Assembly: GCF_020520425.1 (NCBI RefSeq)
Contig: NC_079487.1
Coordinates: forward strand, 126,254,385-126,318,384
Source: Spinacia oleracea
Lineage: Eukaryota > Streptophyta > Magnoliopsida > Caryophyllales > Amaranthaceae
DNA: 64,000 nucleotides
Reading direction: 5' to 3'
Positions within the stretch are counted from its first letter, which is position 1. Every line of letters begins with the position of its first letter. The notes beneath the pieces are model-generated. The model was given only the letters and a program-made list of their open reading frames with translations. It was not told the origin of the DNA and did no database searches. Position numbers and translations under genes: made by a program. Shown piece by piece: positions 20,063-31,543 of this stretch.

Positions 20063-22540
20063 AATTTCAATTTTGTCATCAAAACATTGAGTATGTTTTA
20101 TGGCCTCTAACCATTTAAAACATTTGAGTCTATATATGGCCTCTAACCATTTTAGGGAATCTAGGTTTCGTCATAGCTTTCTTACAAGTCATAAACTCAT
20201 TAATCTACATGATAATAGTTTGACTGCAAGTTGTAGGTTTCTTCACTATCGAATAGAAGAATCTCATAGTTTCATTGACCAGAACTCTATGTTTCCTTAC
20301 TATCTAATAGAAGAATCTCATAGTTTCAGTGACTTGAATTCTATGCCTACTTGGGTATAGAACATCAAACAATAGAATATCAATAGCCACTTGAAAGTCC
20401 TTTGAATATTCTGTTCTCCTTGAAGCACTTGTAAAGTCTTCTAAGAGATGTCTATTCTTTAAAGCCACTTCTAAAGTCCTTAAAGAATAAGTTCGGATTT
20501 TCTGAAGCACTTCGAAAAGCCTCCGGAATGTCCGTTTATGTTTGTTGTTCGTCTCGAAGACTTTCGAGGTCTATTTTCTCCCACTTGTCATTTTGGAAAC
20601 GAATCTCCAAAAGGACATTATTTCGAGCAAACAAACATTATGTTCTCAAAAATTCGTGGTAGAAACAATACCCTTGTGTCTCATTTGAATAAATCACAAT
20701 GAAACATATATCTATACTTGGGCCTTAGTTTGTCGAATGACAAACACTAAGCTCCCACTGAGTTTTGCAACTCTCTAGATATATTTTATGAAAAGTTATT
20801 CTGAAATTACTTTTCAATAGCTTTGACGAATTTGGTTTAGTTTGGTGGTAGTTGAGCATTTTGTTTTAGAAATTATAGGAAAAGTCTTTATGATTCATCA
20901 TTAATCGAATCAAGTACTAATTGACTTCGATTATTCCAACTAAGATATGCCATATCTTATGGAGCTAGATTGTGAAATTACAACACACAATCATTGATGA
21001 TCATATTTGGTCTCAAGTAATCATTAACATGATCTAACCTAGATCTTTATGATTTCTTACCAAGTGAATTTTATACTTCTGAATCTTTGAACTAGCCAAA
21101 CAGATTCAACTTATATCACATTTGAGTAAATAAACCTATATTCACTCAAATCCATGTGAAATAATAAAGTCATAAAACCTTTCTTTAGCTTTGAACTCTA
21201 TCGTCTAGGCGTTCTAACAATAGTTCATATTCTTTGTTACTTTCAACAAGTAAGACTAGCTTGTCTTAAGTTGATCTAGAAATCAACCAACTTTCAAAAG
21301 TCCATCAAAATAGAGCTTTTGAATGTTAACTTGTTGATATGGTCTAAGCAACAATGCCAAAGATTAGTGGAACTCAAATCAAGAAGTTGATTTGAACCTA
21401 GTAAAGTTCTTTAAAGAGTTGTTTGTTTTAATCAAGCATATTGACTCAATCTGTAATTGACCATTTCATTCAAATAAACAAACAAACATTGTTTTTGTTT
21501 TTCTTGAATGTGAGTTTTTCTGTGTTTGAAAAACAGAAATTTAGGTATGCTGATTATGGAACAAAATAGCCATTAAGTTCCAGCCTTTGAAAGGACTTAA
21601 AACAAACTTAGATGACCCTACAATTAATGTAGCATTGCCATGCTTCATTTCCCACTTGTAGGTCATTAGTGTATCCTAGCTTCCATTGTTTGAGTTATTA
21701 CCAAAGTAAGAACCTCAAGCGGTATATGATACCAAGGAAGTTTGATTGCTAGGTCACTTCTCTTAAACATAAACTTATAGGTAGAAACGGAATCGTAAAT
21801 TCCTTTCATTGTTCCTCGTTTTCCTATTTCTTGTACCCTTTCTTATAGTCTTAAGAATTGAATTCTTTAGTGTTGACTTTTATACTTTGTTAGACATGTC
21901 CAATGTCACCAACAAGGTTCTTTACCATTTATGTTGAATATTTTGTTTCAACTAGATGATCTTACCAGAAGCTTCTAAAGTTCTTTAAGCATCGATCTAT
22001 TCGAATGTCTAGGGACTAGACTCATTCGAGAATTAAATGGACAGAGATATTAGGTTGTTAACCATTGGTAAAGCTGAGCGTATTAAACTCAATGCTTTAT
22101 GATCTCAAAACTACAGTGTATTTTGAATTCACAAGCACCAATTGGTTTGCCATTCGATTTTGATACTCGAAAACAACCATAAAAGTCGATATAAGAAACA
22201 TACATTTTAAATTGCTCACTTTCTCTCATTTCCGTGAATCGTTCTTGGATTCACTACCAATCGAGGAAATTTACTGTTACCTTTCAAAAAGGATTTATTG
22301 CAGTGCAAGATATTTAATTATAAACAATAATTAAAACATACATTGAAGCATGCAAAGTCTAAACATTTATCATGAATAATAACTTGAAATTAAAGCAACC
22401 ATGCAATTCAAACAAGTTATTAGCATTTTATTCTTTTTATTGTTCCGGCAGGTGTGAATAAAATGATTCCAAGATCCTAAAATCATTGAAGAATTAAGCA
22501 CAGTTTGTCGACTTAATCCTAGAACATCTTAGGTAAGTGG

Positions 22541-22741
22541 GTTAAGAGGTGGGGTTGGGGGAGAGTAGGGGTTGAATTTTTAATTATTTTTTGGATGGAG
22601 TAGGGGGTAGGTGGGTTAATAGGGGTGGAGTGAGAAATAATATAATATTGTTAGAATATTTCCATTTTTAGAAACAGGTCAAGTATTAAGGGACGGCCCG
22701 ATAAGGAAAACAGGTCAAGGATTCCGGGACGGAGGGAGTAA
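22541..22741. mobile_element. Truncated Stowaway-like MITE
   Basis: The right terminus (minus sense CTCCCTCCGTCCCGGAATCC, followed by TTGACCTGTTTTCC) and about 200 bp of interior are present. The left half is absent and replaced by the broken end of the Angela-like element. Confidence 0.6.
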
Positions 22742-23075
22742 TTTGTGGAGTACTCCGTATGAACAATATAGAGTTTTAATTTCTCCTAGACATCATACTC
22801 CTTCCGATCCCAAAGACTTGACGTTTGATAGGTTGTTATTCCCGCACGTTAAACTACTTTTTCCTTTTCTAACAAAAAAAAAAACCCTACGTTAAAATTT
22901 TTTATTTTAATAGTAAGAAAAAACAACAAGGATCGATGTCGACACTGAAATTGGAAAACAATAATAGTACGCGTACTCCGTAAAGTACGTAATGAAGACT
23001 CGTATGAATGTGCTGAGGTTATTTTCGTTCTATAAAAATATACAAAACGAAACGAGCTAACAGTGTGCAAAAAAA

Positions 23076-24178
23076 ATGGCAGATGATGATGATATTGGTG
23101 AAATCAGCTTATTGTTTGGCTTCCTTTCTATTGTTGAGTTTAGCTCATCAGGGGTGGCATTGGGCTTAGGAATATCCCTACTTGACGAAACAAGCTCTTC
23201 TTCTGCAGAATTCAGTTTCCTAGGGATCATTCTCCTCGTCTTTGGTGTCGCGTTGGCCATCCTCTTTTGCTTCAGTTGTTACTTGGCTGATAAAAATCGG
23301 AAAGCTGCTGTAAACAAGTCCCTATGCTGTTCAGTGCCTTTGATGATTGTCTTGTTCGCTCTTGGAATCTTCGCGTTGGCGGTAAGCAGCAAAGGAGGAG
23401 GCTCTTGTTAAGACCCATGTGTGCACCAAGTTTTCAAAGGAATATGAATTGGACACCCTTGATGAGTTCCACAGTAGACACTTGAACCCTATTGAGGTAA
23501 TTTATTATATATTTTTATGTAATGTTTTTTTTACGACTTAATTCAATTTTAAAAATCCTTGATGAGTTTCACAAAACATCCATGGACCCATGGCCTTTTG
23601 GGGTATATATATTAAAATTCTTTACCTTTTGGCTTTGGGTGTTCAAACTATCATGTTCAATTATTGTAATCATGCTATTACTTCTTGTCTTACCAAATTA
23701 AAAATAGTAAACTTTTATATAAGCCAGTCTTACACAAAAGACCACCTTAGTGTCTTAGTTAAGTAATTAAAATGGTCTTTAATTTTCAATAAGGCGGTAT
23801 TATACAAAAGTTGCCGAATATATACTAGTAGCATCTTATTGAACTTAATTTTACAATGTAATGATTTGTAACCAATGGTTTAATATATCTGATCGACAGT
23901 CAGGATGTTGCAAGCCCCCCGAAGATTGTAATTTCAATTACACAAGCCCGATGATATGGGTAAAGCCAGAGAATGCCCACTATTCGAACAACGACTGTAA
24001 TAGATGGGATAATGATCCACTCATATTATGTTTCAATTGCCAATCATGCAAGGCTGGTTTTCTCCAAGACTTAAAGACTCACTGGTTTGAGGCGGGTTTA
24101 GCAATAGTTTTAAAAGCTACTACTGTAATAATTATTACTATATGCGTCGTCATCGTCAGTTGTGCTAAGGCGACATAA
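23076..24178 (+). pseudogene. Tetraspanin gene with frameshifting deletion (probable pseudogene)
   Basis: Exon 1 starts at ATG 23076 (MADDDDIGEI) and encodes three hydrophobic segments (residues about 9-33, 45-70, 84-103). Exon 2 (23900-24178) begins SGCCKPPEDCNF, the plant tetraspanin GCCK/RP motif, has the later cysteines (LCFNCQSCKAG) and a fourth membrane segment. The splice sites ATTGAG|GTAATT (23496/23497) and GACAG|TCAGG (23899/23900) match the phase-0 intron of the minus-strand paralogue. After GGGSC the frame hits TAA (23409-23411), while the rest of exon 1 (THVCTKFSKEY...LNPIE) continues one frame over. Against the paralogue exon 1 is 92 bases short, so about 30 codons of the large extracellular loop plus two bases are lost. 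A GTAAGC near 23382 could be an alternative donor. Tetraspanins organise membrane microdomains; this copy probably no longer can. Confidence 0.8.
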
Positions 24179-24435
24179 TGTTTTAGTACGAGTCCTACAC
24201 GGATTGACATTCCCTTAAGGATTGACGTTTACGTGTAGAAACAAAAATATGTATTTTACTTTTATTAAAAGTCCAAGTATAATTAGCTATTTGTTTCCTA
24301 CGTACTTTATAATTTTTATATTGCTCGTGTTCAATTCGTTGGTAGAATTCTCATATTCTTGGTAAATTAATTGTTTGACAAAAAAAACCCTAAAAGATTA
24401 AAGATAGAAACAAAACAAATTACATCAGGAAATTC
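24179..24435. other. Downstream flank of the tetraspanin copy, nothing else recognised
   Basis: AT-rich 3' flank. No repeat border or gene was seen before the triplicated motif at 24436. Confidence 0.5.
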
Positions 24436-24540
24436 TTAGCGCTCGTTTGGTTGACATAGAAAATTTCCACTTAGCGCTCGTTTGGTTGACATAGAAAATT
24501 TCCACTTAGCGCTCGTTTGGTTGACATAGGAAATTTCCAC
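24436..24540. repeat. Three 35-bp direct repeats
   Basis: Units start at 24436, 24471 and 24506, each TTAGCGCTCGTTTGGTTGAC plus 15 bases. They are identical except for one A/G change in the third. GCGCTCGTTTGGTTG also occurs at ends of plant MITEs, so this may be an amplified element terminus. There are no spacers, so it is not a CRISPR array. Confidence 0.85.
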
Positions 24541-25116
24541 AGTAAGTTTGTTTTGATGAGTAACTAATTACTTTATTTGTGAACTTCTTACAAAATGAAA
24601 GGCTGGTGTTTATTGGTTTCAGTAAAGGATTCGCATTTGACACGGGAATTGCAATTTACCAAGGGAGAGTGGGTAAGCCACTTTTCATGTTCCATGAGAA
24701 CTCCTAGGAAGTTCTAGTTCTCCCATTTTATTTATTTTATATCAACTAAAAAACATGCATGGTAAATGTCCAATTCCTAACAAGTCATACTTATTCCTTT
24801 AATATCTTGCAACAAAACAACACCCCATAGCAAGTACTAAATGAAGTACAAAATACCCTAAATACAAGATAGATTAATAATATTAAAAATACTAAAAGAT
24901 CATATTAGTATTTTTAATAATATTCCCAGGTTATTTCTCCCTTGACTCTCTTCTTCCCTGATCTGATATTCCCAATTGATGAAAAGGTTATTTCTCCCTC
25001 CGTGTCAAGATAAGATAATTGATGTTTTATTGTTGATTCGTCTTTCAAAAACAAAGAATTTGCCGTCAATAATTCTAAACTTCAAATCATTGGTCTAGAC
25101 GAACTTTCATGTGCAT
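24541..25116. other. Intergenic stretch, possible MITE interior
   Basis: AT-rich sequence following the triplicated terminus. A second inverted terminus was not found, and no gene is present. Confidence 0.45.
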
Positions 25117-25118
25117 TA

Positions 25119-25448
25119 CTTCCTCCGTATTTATTTAAGATATACACTTGGTCAGGCAATTAAGAAAAAAATGAATGAAATAAATTAATAAAGCAAGTGG
25201 GATTGGATAGATATTTTAATAATTAAATAAGTGGGGACCATGTCATTTTGGTGGGTGGGAGGTGGGAGGTAGGAGGTGGGGTGGGTTTATGAAATTATTT
25301 GTTTAATAGGATGGTGGGTCATAGGGTAAATTAGATGTATTTTTATTTAGATGATGGGGTTGATAAGTTACTAAAAATGGCAAGTGTATTTCTTAAATAA
25401 ATACGGCCGGAAAAGACAAGTGTATCCCTTAAATAAATACGGAGAGAG
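25119..25448. mobile_element. Stowaway-like MITE, 330 bp (same family as 7819-8146)
   Basis: TA at 25117-25118 and 25449-25450. The termini CTTCCTCCGTATTTATTTAA and its inverse (AAATAAATACGGAGAGAG) match those of 7819-8146, as do interior blocks (GATAGATATTTTAATAA, GGGGACCATGTCATTTT). Confidence 0.87.
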
Positions 25449-25450
25449 TA

Positions 25451-25959
25451 TATGGTGACTTCCAAACTGAAAGGAAGAAGACGAAGTGCAGGGGTTAGGG
25501 TTAGGGTTTGGTTATTGTTTTGCGTCAGATACCATGTTAAGAAAGATATTTCCCTTGGTTTGTATTTCTTGTCAATATGCGTTTATATACAAGCTATCAA
25601 ATTCTAGGCCCAACTTGTACATGTGGGCTTGAATACACAAAATAAATACATACCAAAATACTCCGTAGTGTTTAACAGTATCATCCAATTGATTCAATAC
25701 ATACTCGACTAAAAAAGTTCATTATACAAGATAATAATTACATACGAAGTAGAAGAAAAATTATAGAAATGTCATACGTACTACTGTATATAGGTTGAAA
25801 TAACTTTATTTACAAAGTACGAGTATATCATAAGTCGAAATAACTTTAATTACGGAGTATCATAAAGACATAAAGACATAAACTTAACTTAGAACACAAT
25901 GATTAAAGATAGATACATATCGACATCTTGTTGTTCCATTTTACCAAAAAAAAAAGTTC
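25451..25959. other. Spacer between MITE and tetraspanin 3' end, nothing recognised
   Basis: AT-rich; no frame or terminal repeat seen. It probably includes the 3' untranslated region of the minus-strand tetraspanin gene. Confidence 0.5.
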
Positions 25960-27672
25960 CTACATTAGTTCATCTTGATCCTTAACAAGCATTTTTGGCA
26001 ATATAAAACCAGAAAGAAATACTAACCATGCTATGACAACGACAGTTCCACTAATTGTCCATGCGTTCTTCAATTCTAGTGTGTAACCAAGCTTGCATAC
26101 TTGACAGTTATAACATAGCTTCTTTTGGTCGTTTTCCCATTCATAACAGTCCGTGTTTGAGTATGTACCGTTTGATGGCTTGATCCAAACACTTGGGCTT
26201 GAGAATTTGAAGTTACACTCTATGGGAGGCTTGCAACATCCCGACTATAATAAATAACCAAATATTAATATACGACATCTCAAAATGACTAAAAAAATTA
26301 TGTTGTGATGGACAGGGTATCTTTCTGTAAATGGATTGCTATAGATAAATAAGAGTAATATTTATAAGAAAAATAGTATAGATCGATTATTTTATTTATT
26401 GTTCACGAAGTACTCCGTAGTAGATAAGAAGAAGGATCATACTGAACGAACATTTATTTCAAGTTAGTCAGTCCCATTACGATTTACGAAGGTCAATAAT
26501 GCAGCTGATGAAGCTCAACCTTGTAAGCTTCACTGTGTTTGTTTATGTATAAATCGATATAATATTTATTTAGTAGAGTATCTAGCATTTCTATTAGTAT
26601 CGTATACTCGCAACAGTTTGACTTTTGCATTATTCAAACATTATTGACAAAAACTTTTTACTAATTAATATATAAAAATCAAATGATATTGTGTAACATG
26701 TTGTTGGATTAGTCTTATTGTATATTTTTAATATAATTGCGTATAATTACGATCAAACTAATATCTTGACAAGTATGCCAGTCAAACTGTTACAAGTATT
26801 TAGAAACAGAGAAAGTATCGTTTTAATTTTTCATTGATATCAACTAACAGTCTCACTTTGTTGGACTAACATGAGAAGTACCAGCCCAAAGTCCCGTTAT
26901 AGGAGTCACATGTTATACTGTAGGTCCTAACAAATCGTTTCCACTCATAAATTGAGCCCAAGTTAAATTTATAGTCTCCCAAATCCTCGACAAATACTCT
27001 ACCCGTCCCTTTTTATTTTCCCCGTATTCTATATTTGGATGTTTCTTTAACTTTTTGTTCTTGCAAACTCATAAAAACAATAATATTATCCGAAAATACT
27101 TCCTCATAATATTGATGAGCTATGATGAATTGACAATATTAAAAGCAATAGGTACATACCTCAAGAGGAGTTAAATATCTACCAAAAAACTGATGTTGAG
27201 TATCATCACCATACTTATTCTGAAAACGAGCGCAAACATTACTATCTTCATACAAACAATCTTTGATATTGATCCATCTTTCAGGACTATAAATCCACCT
27301 CTGAAGCGCGACGAAACCGACGGTGCTTTGCGTAAGCGCATATAGGCTAGCAAACAATATAAGGAGAAGAAGCTGCACACCAAAACAAGTGACGGCAATG
27401 ATCATCCGTTGGTCACCATACTCCCCGTATTTTCTCCAACTCGGGCGCACGGGCATAGCAAATAAACACACAACCGTAAACATTAGGCATAATCCTGCAC
27501 CTACGTAGATTATTGACGTGAATTCTCCACGCCCGTCGTATTGCGCGCTCTTGTCGCCTAGGCACAAGTCGCTTGGCTGGTTCAACAACCATATCCCCGT
27601 CGATATTATCGTAATCATTGATGTGCTTATAGTGAAGATCATCACTCCACTTACTATCCGTTTATTCATCAT
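25960..27672 (-). CDS. Tetraspanin, intact two-exon gene (265 aa)
   Basis: Exon 1 is 27160-27672 (ATG at 27672, MMNKRIVSG, 171 codons) and exon 2 is 25960-26244 (94 codons plus TAG). The 915-bp intron has donor GAG|GTATGT and acceptor TATAG|TCGGG and is phase 0. Four hydrophobic segments are seen: residues about 8-28, 52-74, 91-115 and, in exon 2, about 235-253. The large loop carries DCLYEDSNVCARF, then across the splice LTPLE-SGCCKPPIECNF, the plant GCCK/RP signature, and LCYNCQVCK. A length of 265 aa is normal for the family. Plant tetraspanins act in membrane microdomains, exosomes and cell-cell contact; the partner here is unknown. It lies tail to tail with the damaged paralogue at 23076. 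The 5' flank has a GTT/AAC microsatellite (27703-27719). Confidence 0.92.
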
Positions 27673-27721
27673 AATTCGATCTCGATCCGGCCACTCTTTT
27701 TTTTTTTGTTGTTGTTGTTAA

Positions 27722-28213
27722 CTTCCTCTAGAAATTGAAAGATTATTGTGTAACTATCACAACTTTTTGTGGAGAAGGAGAGGAGGGATACTAGCTAGCT
27801 AGCTAGAGTGAATTTTGTTTAATTTCTGGGCGGTCATGATATGGATGTACTCAGTATATATATATTGAAAAATATTATACGGGTTTTAAATATTGAGTCG
27901 AGACATACACATAAAGAGAATCACATGATTATTATGAGCGAGGCTGATAAGCTTGGTGGAGAAAAGTTATGTGTTGGAGTATCATCATCTGCTTGTGCTT
28001 GGGAGTTGCGTGACTGGGGTGGCTAGTGCGTCTAGTCCCTCTTTGACCTTTCAATAGTTCCAGTGAAGGTTTCCGTTATTCTATATGTAATTTTTAAATG
28101 CGAATTTTTATATAACATCCTAATAATAATGTTCTTATCTCTAAAGAAAATACTTTATCTATGCGACTCTTTCAATGTCTATACACGAATTTGATATATT
28201 TGTTTACGTTAAT
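27722..28213. other. Upstream region of the intact tetraspanin, no other gene
   Basis: Probable promoter and 5' untranslated sequence of the minus-strand tetraspanin, with a short GCTA repeat (27790-27805). The frame at 27841-28026 is not convincing as a gene. Confidence 0.5.
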
Positions 28214-28272
28214 AAGAACTATTTAGTCCTATGTCAAAAAAAAAAAAAAAAAAAAAAAAGAACTATTTAGTC
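28214..28272 (+). repeat. Poly-A insertion flanked by a 15-bp direct repeat
   Basis: AAGAACTATTTAGTC occurs at 28214-28228 and 28258-28272, enclosing CTATGTC and about 24 A residues. This is the footprint expected of an extremely 5'-truncated, target-primed insertion. A diverged third copy (AAGAACTAATTAG) nearby means a simple tandem duplication with A-tract expansion is also possible. Confidence 0.55.
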
Positions 28273-28690
28273 TATTATTTATATTGTTTTTTATGTTAAT
28301 AAGAACTAATTAGTTTATTAATTTAAGAGTATATGGCCAACGAACAAATGAGGACTCAACAAGACAACAACAATCAATTGTTGTAGTGTTCATCCATAAT
28401 AATTATAAACCAAGTTGTGGAAGATTATTGCATGATTCATGAGGGAACGAGATGAATAGTCTTGATAAATATCCAATTAATAATAAATTGTGACATCAAC
28501 TATACGGAGTAAGTGTTTACAAATAAAATTAAGATTGTGGACATCTATTGAATGATTTATTCGACCCTAATGTCTTTTTCTCATGACGTAGGTTTGGTAC
28601 AAGGTTTATTCTGGTGTTTCACCTAATCTAAGAATTTTAAACTTAACTTTATGATTTATTTATTTTTATTCTCAATATATTTCCAACACT
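28273..28690. other. Intergenic stretch, nothing recognised
   Basis: AT-rich sequence up to the target duplication of the Mutator-like element; no frame or repeat border. Confidence 0.5.
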
Positions 28691-28699
28691 TATATAATA

Positions 28700-30263
28700 G
28701 GAAAAATTGACAATAACAGTCTCAACTATGAACGTTTATCTTTAAAAGGACCCAACTACGAATTATTCCTAGTAGGTCCTAACTATATATGGTGTCAACT
28801 TTGCGTGGGTCTTTTAACCGGTAACCGGTTAAATATGTCAAAGCATTGAACATTTTTTTAAATCTTTTTAATTTTACCTTTTTATTCCAAATTATTTGAG
28901 GTAAGTATTTAGTAAGTTTCATTCTTCATCCTTATTACTCCTCAACCCTTTTTTCCACTTCCATTTACTGCTCTTCGGAAAGTAACCTCACCAGTCACCA
29001 CCACTCAGTACTTCTTCCACCCGTATCTCTCCTCCTCCTCCCCCTCCTTTCAGTTTTCTCACTCCTCCTTCACCGCCCTCCATCTCTCCTCTTTGCATTT
29101 CGTGGCCCTTGTTTCTCTCTTAAATAGCTAGAGCCTATGAATCCGGAAGCCCGCAACAATGCACCACTTAATTCAAATTTAATCATGAAATATTTTGATT
29201 ATTGTTTAGTTTCTTGAATTCAAAGATGGTGCTCAAAAATATAAACCCCAATTTTTAGATGGAACCTTAATTAACTGATTTCGATGGTTTATTGGGGAGA
29301 AATTGTGTGTTAATTGGAGCAAAAATTGCCGGTTAGTGTTTTCGATTTTTGGGATTTTCAACCCAATTCATATTTTTGGGGAGAAGTGGATGTTTGGGTG
29401 GTCGCAAAGGAGCACGGGGGATGCAAATATAGCTGAAACTCCTGATGTTTATCTTTGCTCCTTAATTACAAAGGCAAGAAGTGTTTTGTTAATTGATTTA
29501 TAAATTTGGGACAATCTTCTTCAGACAAGCAAGCATGCGTGCTTGAGCATCCCGTTAATTCAAAATCACAACCCAATAACTTCATTGTTCATATTTGATA
29601 AATTGTATTCTAAATAATGATGTGATTAATGAATTGATAAACAATAATTATCAGAAATATTGTGGGTGAGCGAATATTAAATGTGAGTCTGATGCTCACA
29701 ATGTAGACGTTGCTTAGGTTTTGGCTTTTCTTTTGAGGTAAAGGTTTTGGCTAATTTAATGAAGCATTGGTAACTTTTAATTTTTTTTGGATGTAATTTC
29801 TTGATTTTCAGATTCTTATTATTTTCTTTATAATTTGATAATAATCTTGTTAATTTTTTATTTTATTTTTATTAGCATCTATCAACTACTGAGATTAAAA
29901 AAAAAGGTAAAACAGTGAGATAACGGAGAACGAAAAAGAAAGAGGAGCAAAAATGAAAGAGGATGGAAGAAGAAAGAAGAAGAAGAAGAAGAAGGAGGAG
30001 GCTAGTTTTTAAATTCAAATGGGTTGGTGGGTAGTTGATTTAAACGGGTGATTTTCTGAAACGGGTGGGTTTTTTTAAATAGCATGTGATACGTGGTACT
30101 TACCGTACACGTCATCACTTTTACCAATTTTTGCCGGTCATTTTTAGAATGGGACCACGCAAAGTTGACACCATATATAGTTAGGACCTGCTAGGAATAA
30201 TCTGTAGTTGGGTCCTTTTAAAGATAAACGTCCATAGTTTGGACTACTGTTGTCAATTTTTCC
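28700..30263. mobile_element. Mutator-like non-autonomous element (MULE), 1564 bp
   Basis: A perfect 9-bp duplication TATATAATA flanks it (28691-28699 and 30264-30272). The ends are about 110-bp inverted repeats (28700-28808 and 30154-30263) starting GGAAAAATTGACAA, about 90% matching by eye. Long TIRs plus a 9-bp duplication define MULEs. The interior holds no transposase. It has a C/T-rich strand (about 28925-29100), a low-complexity frame at 29303-29503 and a GA-rich tract (about 29925-30005). The non-repetitive interior could be captured host sequence (Pack-MULE), but no parent gene was recognised. Confidence 0.9.
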
Positions 30264-30272
30264 TATATAATA

Positions 30273-30896
30273 TATATCAAACAAGGTCATGGTCACATTT
30301 TTATAAATTTCCAACAACCAATTCGATCTCAATCCTCATCCCACCTGTTAAATCCCAAAACACCCCCAAGTAAACAATTAAATTAGTACGGAGTACTTCT
30401 CAACGATTCAAATGGAGTATTTATGTTGTCTGCACGCCTTTATCTTAGCTTGGGGATCAAAATTGGAGAGGCAACAGTCTGTTAAAATATTAAATTGAGA
30501 TTTCGGATTGATAGCACATTGTAATCTTAATTATGTGTAGGGCTGTTAAATCGGGTCATTAGTTTGGGTCCAAATCGTTTATGGACAGGTTAGTTCATGT
30601 TGAGAATGGTTAATGTCGGGCCATTATTTATGTTCATATCACTTTTTAATTCGGATCAAATCTGATCAATTTTCATTTTGGGTTCGAGTCAGTTTCAATT
30701 CGACCGGGCAATTCATTTCAGGTCTATTATGGAATCGATTTGAATTTGTTCGGTTTTAAAACGATTTTGTGTCGGTTTAATTAAGCCCGGGCGTGTCAAA
30801 TCCTGGTAAACTTTTGACAAGTACATGTCATATTCATATTGGATGAACCTTAATTTCCGGTTTAATTCGAGGCACTTGGGTTGCGTCTATGCAGAT
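30273..30896. other. Intergenic stretch with possible hAT-type repeat
   Basis: From about 30538, TAGGGCTGTTAAATCGGGTC followed by repeated CGGGTC/TCGGTTTAA motifs resembles the start of plant hAT-derived repeats. A matching end was not found. The rest is anonymous. Confidence 0.35.
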
Positions 30897-31237
30897 TATT
30901 CTTGCGTGGATCTGGTCCACAATAATATCATTGTAGACCCAAACAATTAATTTTTCCCATCACTTTTTTTAGGTATATATGGACCTTTATTGTTCATATA
31001 GTGACTATACATTAAATATAGTAACCATTTTCTGAATCATTGTAACCCTATGTTTTAAAAGCGAATAGTGATTTAAAATGACATTATTCAAGCACAACAT
31101 GTATCAAAGACATCAAGTTGATATTTTTTTCATATTAATCTTAATAAACATGTCAAAATAATTTAGGAACAAGTTGTTGACCTTCTTTCAGATATGATCA
31201 ACAATAAATTTAGTGTGGACCAATTACATTTAGGAAT
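30897..31237 (-). mobile_element. MITE (TIR type GGTCCACA), uninterrupted copy
   Basis: Inverse orientation of the element at 7681-8683. The ends are ATTATTCTTGCGTGGATCTG and, inverted, ATTCCTAAATGTAATTGGTC; interior blocks agree over most of their length. It lacks the Helitron found in the other copy and so represents the empty site. Confidence 0.75.
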
Positions 31238-31259
31238 CACAAATTCTTATTTACAATGG

Positions 31260-31543
31260 GTGTACAATAAATATTGTACACCGGAGTAAAAGTTAACTCA
31301 AAATGCTTAAAAGTTAAGCTTATATATGTAAAAGTTATGTATTTTTTAGTGATAAATTTTTTAATTTTAGTAAAACTTATTTCTTTAAAATGACAAATAA
31401 TGTATAAAATTAATCATTTAACCCTTTAAAAAGTTTATCTATCAACTTTTTTATTATTAATATAAAAGTTAATTAAAACTAGGTTAAAGTTACAAAAAAT
31501 TAGGTAAAAGTTATCTTGGTGTACAATAAATTTATTGTACACC
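31260..31543. mobile_element. MITE-like unit bounded by two palindromes
   Basis: GTGTACAATAAATATTGTACAC (22 bp) lies at 31260-31281 and GGTGTACAATAAATTTATTG followed by TACACC lies at 31518-31543. Both are near-perfect palindromes and share arms, with GTAAAAGTTA motifs inside each. The two ends are also inverted repeats of each other. No target duplication was fixed. Confidence 0.6.

Larger units (their letters stand above)
16142..22530 (-). mobile_element. Truncated Angela-like Ty1/copia retroelement
   Basis: The minus strand carries, in 5' to 3' order, eroded gag-pol sequence (about 22500 to 18300), an RT relic (19736-20062), a long non-coding 3' region, a polypurine tract (GTGGGAGAC near 17525-17535) and a 1.38-kb 3' LTR (16142-17524). 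The 5' LTR and primer-binding site are missing; the sequence breaks at about 22530 next to half of a MITE. Many in-frame stops mean it is defective. Element-sense LTR start TGAAGGAAATAATGCCC is typical of Angela-type elements. No short gene is supported inside it. Confidence 0.85.

Noticed and set aside
23382..23411. Alternative donor GTAAGC in tetraspanin exon 1 rescuing the frame
   Set aside because: No acceptor between it and the THVCTKF segment gives a plausible intron length; it would also discard the conserved loop cysteines.
24436..24540. Regular 35-bp repeats as a possible CRISPR array
   Set aside because: The units are contiguous with no spacers, and the genome is a plant nucleus.
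29925..30005. GA-rich tract with C/T-rich block at 28925-29100 as a triplex-forming pair
   Set aside because: They are not mirror repeats of useful length; simple-sequence bias inside the MULE is sufficient.
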